Positions 44,901 through 52,658 of a stretch of 64,000 nucleotides of DNA are shown in pieces (position 1 is the first letter of the stretch; every line of letters starts with the position of its first letter). The notes under the pieces were generated by a model. The model saw nothing but the letters and a program-made list of their open reading frames with translations, was not told where the DNA came from and did no database searches. Source of the stretch: Oegoconia quadripuncta (taxonomy: Eukaryota > Arthropoda > Insecta > Lepidoptera > Autostichidae); the NCBI GenBank assembly GCA_949316235.1, contig OX438741.1, positions 14,447,124-14,511,123 on the forward strand, given 5' to 3'. The position numbers and the translations under genes are program-made.

Positions 44901-47541
44901 CGAAATATACAACTATCCCACTCTCACACCTGCGTCGCGCGCTACAAACGATATCATAAATAAATAAAAAGATATTTATTCATCCACTTAAAAAAAATTT
45001 AGACTACATGATCATTAACTATAGTTAAATTTTCTAACGTAGTGGACAAATAGGTTGGAGCCTCAGCTAAATAGCTGTTTTTCAGTCTCCACCTCGTGCA
45101 TTCACTGATACCAGAACGCATAACACGTCAGAAGTTGTTGCACACTACAATACTATTGGCTACAACCTTCATGCAAGCAAGCATTATATGACCAAAACTT
45201 AGGAGGAAAAAAAAATTGAAATAATAATAATTGCCGAAAGACACCTACAATTCCTATACAATTAGAAAGTCAATCTCACTAACAAAATCTCAAAAAATAG
45301 AACTGACTGGCACGTCATACTTCGGTATCACAGAGGCACAGTTACTGGAAGACTTCTGTTTGCATAAAAGCCATTCCTTACATTTTCTTTTAAATGTGTA
45401 AATCTAAAAATTTTCATGCTACGGGGGCAGGTGTGGATTACTGAATTAGCTAAGTTAAGAAGGGTTTGGGGCGGTCAATTGCACTGCACTTGGATGGGTG
45501 ACCACTAGTGGCGATTACAGACGCATTTATGCATTTATTAAACAATCGGCCCCAATCGTTTCAAATGACGGCAGTAGTGATGCCAGATGGCGGCGCTTGT
45601 AAACACTGCCTGCCAGGTGGCCACTAGTCTTACACAAATCTACCAATCCGCATTGGGTCCGCTAATGAGAGGAGTACATCATTGCGTATATCATCATCCA
45701 ACGTCATATGGCGCAATAAGTACTGGGAGAATTAAGTAAGAGAATATCTAAATCCCATTTCTTGACTATTAAGGCTGGAATATACGTCCGATTGTGTTTC
45801 CGATTATCTATTGATCGTATTCACTCGATACACGTCCGAGTGATTGCATGCAGAGCGGGAAGAAAAAATAGACTACGAATTACTGCTACTTAATGCATTA
45901 ACTTTTGGCCAAAAAAAATGTAAATGAAAATATTTACTAGTGTTGAATTGTAGTGTTGAATTGAAGTAGTGATAAAATTATCACTTGAAAACGTCACTAT
46001 TAATATTAATATAACATTAAAATTTTTATTTTATTTACAATAATTAGACTGTCGGATCCGACTATCTGATGGAATAATCAGACGTATATTCCCAGCGTAA
46101 AACAAAGCTTTTATACACGCGCCAAACAACGTGCGTGATGCGAGAATGCACAATGTCGAAAAACTGAGCTGATATAGTGCTCAAAGAAAAAAATGTGACA
46201 CAAAAAGTCCGTCGTCAACGCTGCCTCTTTTAACAAAGACATCTAGAAGGCATGGTGATGGGGAATTTTAAATGTCCGCCTGGCTAGCTACCACCATCTT
46301 ATCTAAATCTGCCGCCAAGCAGCAATGTTAATAGCATTGCTGTGTTCCGGTTGTCAGAGATAAGATAGCCAGTCCCCCAAATGTGTTGGGGTTTCCGGGT
46401 CAGGACGCTTCCACTTTCGACCTCATCTTCATTTAACATCAGGTGTGATTGAGGTCAAGTACCAACCCGTTGTGCATAAAACAAATAACTTAACTTAAAA
46501 TTTATGCATAGTTTAAATTTCAATCATAGGTAAAACAGACTCAGCATATGCGAAGGAGGATTCCAGTACCACGTGTCGCCAGAATGCTCACATAAAATAT
46601 TAAATAACTCTTAAACTACAATGGCACAATTTTTTTCTTTTGGCACTATATCAGCATAGTTTTTGTCATTGTCAAAATAGCTGAAATCCGCATTGTGTTT
46701 GGAGCATCACGTGCGTGTTTAAAGCTAAATATTTTCCTAACGGCTTAACCGATTTTCAAAAAACATGGCTATGAACTACTCATAATTATTATCTTTCAAA
46801 AATGACAAAACCGTTTTCAAACAATGTCAGAGATAGTAATAAAACTTATTAGGAAGACTTATTGTTTTTTGTTTTTTTTTGTGAACTGTGGTTGTGGTTT
46901 TTTATTCTACAAACATCGCACCAAGAATTTTGTACATATTTACAAAATGGAAAAGTAAATACACATTTAGAAATAAAAAAATTGTACCAGATCTTATTGT
47001 TTGATATTTTTACTCGCAATAGTTTGAACAAATCAAAATCACCATTATCTTGGTCCGATGACATCTCAAAATAAATGCTGTTAAGAGGGTCCTTCGTTGG
47101 ATAAATTAACATTTCTTTTTAAATTCAGAATAAATCGAAAAAAATCGCTCTTGCCTACACTCGAGAAGCCAAAAAGCTATTGCTTTGACGGGGGTTACTT
47201 TCCAGAAAATATTTGAATTATGCTGTATTTAAAAAGATATCTTAATGTATCCAATGAAGGCCAGTATTTAGTTAGCTCTAATTCCTACCTTGGCTAGGGA
47301 TACTGGAAGTTACGTCATCTCGTTCAGTATTTTCGACATCTTTGTAAGTTATCGTGGTTTGCTCTGTTCTGGACCTCTTCCGTTTCACAACCGCATTGCT
47401 AGCGTTATAGACCTCGTTGCTCTCCGAGGCGACAGCCGAGTTGTCCTGGTTGCTATAATCTGTGGGATCCTGATCGTAATCCTCCGTTGAACAGACTATT
47501 GTTGCCAAAAGCGTAACAAGAACCATTTGTAATAATATCAT
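38827..47541 (-). CDS. SPH1: secreted serine protease homologue lacking catalytic His and Ser
   Basis: Five exons join in frame: 47541-47289, 44318-44129, 42191-41936, 41113-40934 and 38988-38827, giving 346 residues. A signal peptide (MILLQMVLVTLLATIVCS) is followed by an acidic extension of about 70 residues with a basic KRKRSR cluster, then an S1 chymotrypsin fold. YPFSVSIQ, WILSVAREFF, NFDLALLRM and PDAGAPVV align with YP(Y/F)QVSL, WVLTAAHCF, DIALL and GDSGGPLV. So His is Arg144, Asp191 is kept and Ser is Ala296; the GWG block is TYWPR. No R-IVGG activation site is seen. It cannot be a protease. Such homologues often act as binding partners or cofactors; the role here is unknown. SPH2 is the divergent neighbour. 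Confidence 0.88.
39097..39353. repeat. Imperfect inverted repeat with arms of about 90 bp
   Basis: Left arm 39097-39188 (gttatgaaattctaaggcat, ggcctcctggtagatttagg) is complementary to 39258-39353 (cctaaatctaccaggaggcc, atgccttagaatttcataac) with few mismatches and a loop of about 70 bases. It begins about 110 bp from the last SPH1 exon. The right arm is the 5' edge of the LINE fragment at 39258-39657. Confidence 0.85.
39258..39657 (+). mobile_element. LINE-derived fragment (family J)
   Basis: An open frame from 39181 reads GKTTRLNLPGGQSRLTHALE, then GVTLKDRIRNSVIRELSSV, VNE- and GRGRLRRTYHDQIGDVLKKR. It resembles the C-terminal part of insect LINE polyproteins (LKDRIRNE.IR, GRGRP...). The stop is at 39655. 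Confidence 0.6.
39834..39950 (+). mobile_element. SINE family A head
   Basis: Intact tRNA-like head (accgcctccgtggctcaatg to gttcgatccccagcggggta) with only the first body bases. A long minus-strand ORF here is the reverse translation of this head. Confidence 0.82.
40100..40420. other. Unknown moderately GC-rich segment, possible repeat
   Basis: It contains ctgactgcatgcaacagga flanked by an inverted copy (cttgcatgcagtcatggtga), and cgcagggctcgaacctcggt, which resembles a tRNA-derived B box. It may be another SINE, but only one copy is in the window. Confidence 0.35.
40934..41113 (-). CDS. SPH1 exon 4
   Basis: The 180-nt phase-0 exon encodes IKGQVLPTSAKER, RLIPREKCLEG, STLCLKP and ends HHSICM, corresponding to the S1 region between GWG and GDSGGP with its conserved cysteines. 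Acceptor AATTTCAG, donor GTAGGG. Confidence 0.87.
41615..41895 (-). mobile_element. LINE family H fragment
   Basis: Minus-strand equivalent of 27655-27890 and 30945-31170: gctatgctcttgtcggtggg, cacgacattcaccttttctt and caagtgacctatcatctttc. It ends gccacagttgagaacc in the complement and lies only 41 bp from the SPH1 exon 3 donor. Confidence 0.78.
41936..42191 (-). CDS. SPH1 exon 3 (Asp site retained)
   Basis: The 256-nt exon encodes RARLGSVDCKKGGTLV, VEIHPSYLYGKPNFDLALLR and DYTDYIRPIGL, the standard S1 order (H..Y, DIALL, ..RPI.L), ending TTYWPRLI at GTGAGT. It joins exon 2 by completing an AAC codon. Confidence 0.93.
42645..42895 (-). mobile_element. SINE family B
   Basis: Near full length on the minus strand, in SPH1 intron 2. 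Confidence 0.87.
42939..43180 (+). mobile_element. SINE family A, head missing
   Basis: Body from gtggtagggcatttaaatgt to the A tail. Confidence 0.82.
43232..43432 (-). mobile_element. SINE family A, old degenerate copy
   Basis: Recognisable by ttggcggcatacttagataa, gtaccccgctggggtttgaa and gcgacctccaattt; much more diverged than the other copies. Confidence 0.65.
43590..43850 (-). CDS. Possible exon of unknown gene in SPH1 intron 2
   Basis: A GC-rich minus-strand frame of about 75 codons (KLGPRGKVPKTLAAF, RCMQILKRWARKQPALGSPV, PKARKMCSEPMSKG) ends at an AAAG|GTAGTG donor-like site. It is not needed for SPH1, whose exons 2 and 3 join in phase without it. No family is recognised and no start codon is visible. 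It could be an exon of a nested gene, an alternative exon, or chance. Confidence 0.25.
44129..44318 (-). CDS. SPH1 exon 2 (N-terminal barrel, His site replaced)
   Basis: The 190-nt exon encodes ALPNCDKQF, YPFSVSIQRKGAHYATGALL and DKRWILSVAREFF. The His and following Cys of AAHC are Arg and Glu. The donor is GTGAGT. Confidence 0.9.
44340..45770. other. SPH1 intron 1, unassigned part
   Basis: AT-rich; apart from the 5S-like relic at 45448-45516 no feature is recognised. Confidence 0.3.
45448..45516 (+). pseudogene. 5S rRNA-like relic
   Basis: The order taagttaag, ggggcggt, acttggatgggtgacc matches the 3' half of animal 5S rRNA (AAGTTAAGCA, GGGCGCGGTTAGT, ACTTGGATGGGTGACC), including 16 consecutive identical bases over the internal control region. 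The 5' half and the last part are not recognisable. It may be a 5S pseudogene or the head of a 5S-derived SINE. Confidence 0.5.
45774..46096. mobile_element. MITE with TIR gctggaatatacgtc
   Basis: Left end gctggaatatacgtccgatt is complementary to right end aatcagacgtatattcccagc, allowing a few mismatches. The interior, with ttatcacttgaaaacgtcac at 45977-46030, is found again at 50713-50765. Confidence 0.75.
46257..46483 (+). mobile_element. SINE family A, head missing
   Basis: Body and tail from gtccgcctggctagctacca to ccaacccgttgtgcataaaa. Confidence 0.82.
47289..47541 (-). CDS. SPH1 exon 1 (signal peptide and acidic N-terminus)
   Basis: The 253-nt exon starts MILLQMVLVTLLATIVCS, then TEDYDQDPTDYSNQDNSA and on to VVKRKRSR and SSIPSQ, ending at GTAGGA with one base left over. 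An in-frame Met 24 codons upstream exists, but starting at MILLQ gives a clean signal peptide. Confidence 0.8.
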
Positions 47542-48155
47542 TTTCAAAATTGACCAATAATCCGAATTTAATTTAAAACAAACTTTACTTTTCAAATCAG
47601 CATTTTGTTGCAATAACTTATATGTACTTTTTGGCAGATTACTATTAGAAATACACCGTTAAATAGAGTTTCTTTTAGTTAACTGCAAAACATTGTTAGA
47701 AGCGTCTACAATACCAAACTGAATGTTTAACTATGTAATGTTTATATTACACTTTTAAACTGTCTGTTTAAATTTGCAAACTTCGCTTCGCTTGTTTTAA
47801 ATGCGATCATGTGGTCAGACTAAAGTTCGACCTGTTTGATGCAGGTGTTAAATACAATGCCCTAGACAATAGTAGTAAATATAACACAAAAAAGGATCCT
47901 TAATCGGCCATTGATTATGAACGAACAATACTGATAGATAAAGAGTGTGACTTCGGCGAAATAAAACTAAATCGAGCGGCGCAGTTTTGTGCTTTGGTTT
48001 TTTACAGCAGGTGAAACGGATAAGTGGGGGGAAAGTTTTGGAATTGAAAAAGATGGAATAACAATAATGTTGTACACAAAAATATTACATTGCAGTCCTA
48101 GCTCCTGACGTAAGACTATATGTCAGGAGACAGTTCCTCTCAACACAGTGATTCA

Positions 48156-48838
48156 TCATCAGCCCGTAAACATACCGCAGGGATATACCATATACCACTG
48201 AGTCTATGTTTTACAAAATTAGTAGTAGCCTCAATACTTAGTTAACATACCATTGTTCATACGTTGAACATTCCATCAACAACATACATAATATTACTCT
48301 CTAGTTATTATTTTCACTACCCTATCACCGCAACTTGGCATGAAACTGCTCGACCAATCAAAGCAATCAAAACAAAGTAGAGGTAAATTTAGGTTAAATA
48401 AGTTTTTGTTTTACTGTTATTTTATTTTAAAGTTTTTTGCATGATGTGTTCACCTATAAAAGATTGTACATTTAAATTTAATACCAGCTACCTTAATTGT
48501 TATATGGACTATGTACTGATGTAACAATTGTTGGTAATCCTAAATAAATAAATAATATCGACCTTCCCCCATATTGAGGGAGTATGGGAGTCCACCACGC
48601 GTGGCCAGTGCGGGTTGGGGACTTCACATGCCTTCGATTTTTTTTTCTTTAATTTCTCAGGCATGTAGGTTTGCTCGCGATGTTTTCCTTCTAGGTTTAA
48701 AAGCAGTCGGATACATGCATATAAGTAATTAAATTAAATTTAAAAACTCATTGACACATGACCTGCCTAGGGATCGAACCTGGACCTCCCAATTGGGAGA
48801 CTGTGTCGCCTCCACTGAGCCACTATGGATATGGAGGA
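48156..48838 (-). mobile_element. SINE family D interrupted by a LINE tail
   Basis: Pieces 48156-48225 and 48548-48838 are consecutive parts of the well-known lepidopteran cagcccgtaaac...caggcatgtaggtt element. On the minus strand a tRNA-like head with B box ggttcgatccctagg is near 48770. Between the pieces an AT-rich sequence ends in (TAAA)n, a LINE 3' tail. Confidence 0.7.
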
Positions 48839-49079
48839 ACTTCTCCTTCAAATATAGGTGAAACAAGAATTACAATGTAACATTTTGTTAAAGAAATAAA
48901 TATTTTGATTTTCTTGATTTTTTTTAGCAAGTAGCACAAAAGCTTGTTCTTAATGAGCAGTGCTACCTAGTGCCATGTGTGTCGAAACCATTGCTAATAA
49001 CTAGCATGCTTAATGAGCATGCTTACAAATCGATCGACATTCGATTTTTGGGCATGCTACCTGAGGCGAGGGTGGCAAG

Positions 49080-49400
49080 GGGCGTGCTTTAAGCATGTCT
49101 CAATATAGGAGCTCGCTAGCTCCGCTACGAGTAATAGTGTTCTGTGCTTGCTAGTATCGTCAGTTGTTCGTGTGTGCACGCACGTCTTCGAGCCAAAAAG
49201 CGCTTCCCCGTTCCCGCCCCGTCACGCTTCCATGGGCGTGACGGGACTGAACCGAAATAGCAATAAAATAGCAAATCTTCGCATACGAAATAGCAAGTGT
49301 ACGGATTTTTGCGCATCAAAGCGTAGAAGTCATCCACGCTGGCATCGGCATACATTCCGGATGCGCTACAATAGCGAGGGATAGGCGGAGTAGAGCCCTG
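49080..49400. other. Unassigned GC-richer stretch in the divergent interval
   Basis: Both strands have open frames of 75-80 codons, but neither has an ATG start, signal peptide or recognisable motif. It could be part of a transposon. Confidence 0.3.
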
Positions 49401-49424
49401 AGCACTTTATTATATTGAACTAGT

Positions 49425-49650
49425 TTTCCGCCCGCGGCTTCGCCCGCGTGGTATAACTTTATCGCGGAAATTTGCTTATCCCTCGGGATCTACTTACCCA
49501 CTTTATCGGGATCAATCCAGGGTTTGTTCTACCTATATACCAAATTTCATCCAAATCCGTTCATACGTTTCACCGTGATTGAGCAACAAACAAACAAATA
49601 AACAAACAAACATCCAAACTTTCGCATTTATAATATTAGTTAGATAATAA
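49425..49650 (+). mobile_element. Dispersed lepidopteran repeat (cgcggcttcgcccgcg family)
   Basis: It starts ccgcccgcggcttcgcccgc and ends ttcgcatttataatattagt. Partial copies: 24005-24122 (minus), 51935-52030, 58228-58345 and 58435-58470. Confidence 0.7.
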
Positions 49651-49949
49651 GCGCTCCTTGTTTTTTTTTCTCATAGAGACGAAATGTAGATTGTATCACT
49701 CGAGCGCAAAATTATTTGTTACCTCGAGCGATGTATGAGAGCGGAACAAAGGATTCTAGGGTATAATGCCGAGCGTAGCGAGCGCCCGAGAAAATAGCTC
49801 CCTTGCCGTAAAAATATTATTTTGCTCCCTTGTTATACAATTATTTATCACTCCAGGAACACTTCTTGGAAATTATGACAACCCTAGCTATTGTGCGTAT
49901 ATAATAGCTGTAACGCCGAAATAATAAATACCTAATATAATATAATAAT

Positions 49950-50262
49950 AAATATCCTTAGACATACACACAGCGCCATCTAGTTCCACAGTAAGCAACT
50001 ATAGGCTTGTGTTGTGGATACCAGATGGTTGATATAATACTTAAATACAGTTTTTTTTTGTAAATAAATACTTATTATATGTCCTCCTTTTGTACAATAA
50101 AGTGTATTTGTATTGTATTGTATTGTATTATAAATGAAAACATCCATAACTCGGGTGCATATGTCCGTATTCATCACACAAACATATGCCCCTAGCGGGA
50201 TTCGAACCCGCAACCTTTTGGTATAGTGATCACAGTTGCTAACCACTACACCAAACCGGTCG
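49950..50262 (-). mobile_element. SINE family B with small insertion
   Basis: Full-length copy interrupted at 50082-50130 by tgtcctccttttgtacaata and a (gtatt)n run, a LINE 3' terminus. Confidence 0.85.
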
Positions 50263-50849
50263 TCAAAATGAATCATGCCTTTGCCTAAACGACCTAAAAA
50301 CTGTATAAGTACATTTCTAATCACATGGTGTTTGTATAAATGTTTAAGTAGCATTTTCCACGAACACAATAGTGGGTTACCTAATAACAATTATTGTTAT
50401 CATTTCTACGTTTCTAAACTGTAATAACTCTATTACATATACGTTCCAGTTAGCTGCAAACCCTAGGCCATTTTCAACGTTCTCTTAGCTTTTTTTCCAA
50501 AATGGACAGATAAAAGTAAAATGAGTCGGTTAAATGGACTTTCAGTTTTTGTAATTTTAGTTAATTTAGGTTTTGAGTTTAGTGTTGAAAGTGGTAAGCT
50601 GAGTTTTTGTTTACTTTAGCAGTTTAGTTGGGCTGGGTTCTAAAATAGTCCGATAACAATAGGATGGTGCATGGGCATGTCAAATCAAATATAAATATTT
50701 TTATTTCATACGATAAAATTATCACTTGAAAACGTCACTATTAATATTAATATTACATTTAAATTTACTGCTCATTCACAACGCTGACTACCCAGAGAAG
50801 AACAAGCAAGAAACTCAAGGGTTGCTCTTTTTAAACAGATTATGAGTTA

Positions 50850-50998
50850 CATTATTTTTAAACAGATTATGAGTTATATTAGTTTCATCCGTGATTTAGG
50901 AATTAAACTTGACAACAAATTGGTAATGAATGATCATATTGACATGATTGTCCAAAAGGCATACCAAGGTCTGGGCTTTCTTAAACGAGTCAGTCAAA
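50850..50998 (+). mobile_element. LINE RT fragment
   Basis: Translation gives SFIRDLGIKLDNKLVMNDHI and QKAYQGLGFLKRVSQT, the conserved LINE motif (RDLGV.LD..L.F..HI, KA...LGF..R). A CA microsatellite replaces the rest. Confidence 0.78.
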
Positions 50999-51016
50999 CA
51001 CACACACACACACACA

Positions 51017-51048
<32 letters not shown>
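50998..51048. repeat. (CA)n(CGCA)n microsatellite
   Basis: Ten or so CA units pass into seven CGCA-type units. Confidence 0.95.
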
Positions 51049-51129
51049 TAGGTAAATTTTTTTCTCTGATTATCAAATCACAAATAAATACAATTTGTGA
51101 TTTGATAATCAGAGAAAAAAATTTACCTA
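51049..51129. repeat. Perfect foldback palindrome, 36-bp arms
   Basis: Arms 51049-51084 and 51094-51129 are exact reverse complements around a 9-base loop (taaatacaa). The right arm leads straight into MITE M4. Confidence 0.95.
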
Positions 51130-51482
51130 TGAAATTGGAGTTTCTTTTTCTTAGTTAATCATATGTACCAATTCCTGCGATTTTCAAAGCTATATCCAAA
51201 TTTGTTTTTTACCTGGAAAATTGAATATTATTTCAAGGTTTCAAATGAAATAATTTTTAATTTCTGGGCTAAGCCACGTAATAAAAAAATTTGAACAGCG
51301 CTCGCTTCCCATAATAACGCTACCTATATTTAACTTAATGTTATCCGATAATACACACAAAGTTTAGCTAAATTTGGATTTGCCGTTCCCCAAAAAAAAA
51401 TCAAAAATGTTTGTATAGAGAAAACAGTCTTAATGAAATTCTCCATACAAAACGCCAATTTCATAGGTAAGGACCTAATATA
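51120..51482 (+). mobile_element. MITE family M4
   Basis: Same family as 25735-26140 and 55490-55905; ends cgccaatttcataggtaagg, complementary to the start ttacctatgaaattgg. Confidence 0.78.
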
Positions 51483-51934
51483 TTATGAGGATGTAGGTAC
51501 AGTGGGATCTTCATTATTTGAAATACATAATACAGTAAGGTACTATGCCTCACGGAAGCGAGTTGGACTGTGTATTTTAACTGTAAGATTATTTTCAATT
51601 GTGTATTATATTAAATTAATTATTATGAGCTACTTATGTTTATATAGTTATACAATAGTCTTATATTAATATAAATATGTTATTAGTACCCACAATAGGT
51701 AAGTTGCGTAGGGTGGGAAAGTCTCCATGAGAATTTTCCTTTTGTCAGCAGCAAATTGTAGGTTGTTAAGTAATTCAACATACACGTAATATATCATACG
51801 TTATAGGAAATTTCTTTATACTCGAACGAATTTATACATGGTGTTAAGTAATCGTGTATAACCTATCATCTGTTGATAGGCATTAAACCCGTTCAAAAAA
51901 TATAACTTTATATCCTATGTCTTAATTTACGGTA

Positions 51935-52030
51935 TGCTCTATCTATATTCCAAATTTCATCCAAATCCGTTCAGCCATTTCGCCGTGATTGAGTAACAAA
52001 CAAACATCCAAACTTACGCATCTATTCGCT
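51935..52030 (+). mobile_element. Dispersed repeat, partial copy (49425 family)
   Basis: Shares ttccaaatttcatccaaatc and cgccgtgattgagtaacaaa with 49425-49650. Confidence 0.6.
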
Positions 52031-52184
52031 TCGCCTGCGTGCAATAACTTTATCACGGATATTTATTTATTCTACCCAACGAACATCTAAAACTTTCGCA
52101 TTCGTAATATACCTATTGAATTCAATTTTCAATATAATTAGAAGCACGTTATAAATTAAACTAGTTAGATAATATTATTGATAT

Positions 52185-52230
52185 AAAGTTAATTCGCGTA
52201 ATATAAAAACATATTACGCAAATTAACTTT
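52185..52230. repeat. Inverted repeat, 20-bp arms
   Basis: aaagttaattcgcgtaatat and its complement (one mismatch) flank a six-base loop. Confidence 0.9.
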
Positions 52231-52311
52231 ATGCCAGGTCTATTATTGATTTTCAGAAGAGGACCGTTAATGTTATTTCATTTAAGGGACATTTCACCAC
52301 CTTAGGAATAA

Positions 52312-52470
52312 ATATAAATATCTTTGCACATGCACACAGAGCCATCTAGCCATAGGTCGTGTACACATGCCCATATTCATCATACAAACATATGCCCATA
52401 GGGGGTTCGAACCCGCGCATTTTCGTATAGCAGTCAGAGTTTCTGACCACTAAATCAAATAGGACGTCAA
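52312..52470 (-). mobile_element. SINE family B, internally deleted
   Basis: Tail and head are joined with the middle missing; the B box is mutated (gggggttcgaacccgcgc on plus). It ends 47 bp before SPH2 exon A. Confidence 0.75.
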
Positions 52471-52516
52471 AATTCCTTGACTCTGTCAATAATTCGTAAA
52501 TTTTCTAACCCTGCAG

Positions 52517-52658
52517 CTGCAACAACATCGAAGATTGATTTAGAATGCGAATTTCCTCCCAAAATGGAAGAAGACCTCACTCACATAAGAAGAAAGAGGC
52601 TGACCACAGAGACTGGCCTTGTATGCTTAGAAGACTACCCTTACACAGTCTCCATCAG
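52517..52658 (+). CDS. SPH2 exon A
   Basis: The 142-nt exon follows CCCTGCAG and encodes KIDLECEFPPKMEEDLTHIR, RKRLTTETGLVCLEDYPYTV and SI, ending at GTAAAG. It corresponds to the pro-region and first strand; phase matches SPH1 exon 2. Confidence 0.75.

Larger units (their letters stand above)
47542..52516. promoter_or_regulatory. Divergent intergenic interval between SPH1 and SPH2
   Basis: SPH1 starts at 47541 on the minus strand and the first located exon of SPH2 is at 52517 on the plus strand, so both promoters and SPH2 exon 1 should lie here. No core promoter element could be assigned. Several mobile elements occupy 48.1-52.5 kb; the least repetitive part is 47.54-48.15 kb. Confidence 0.35.
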
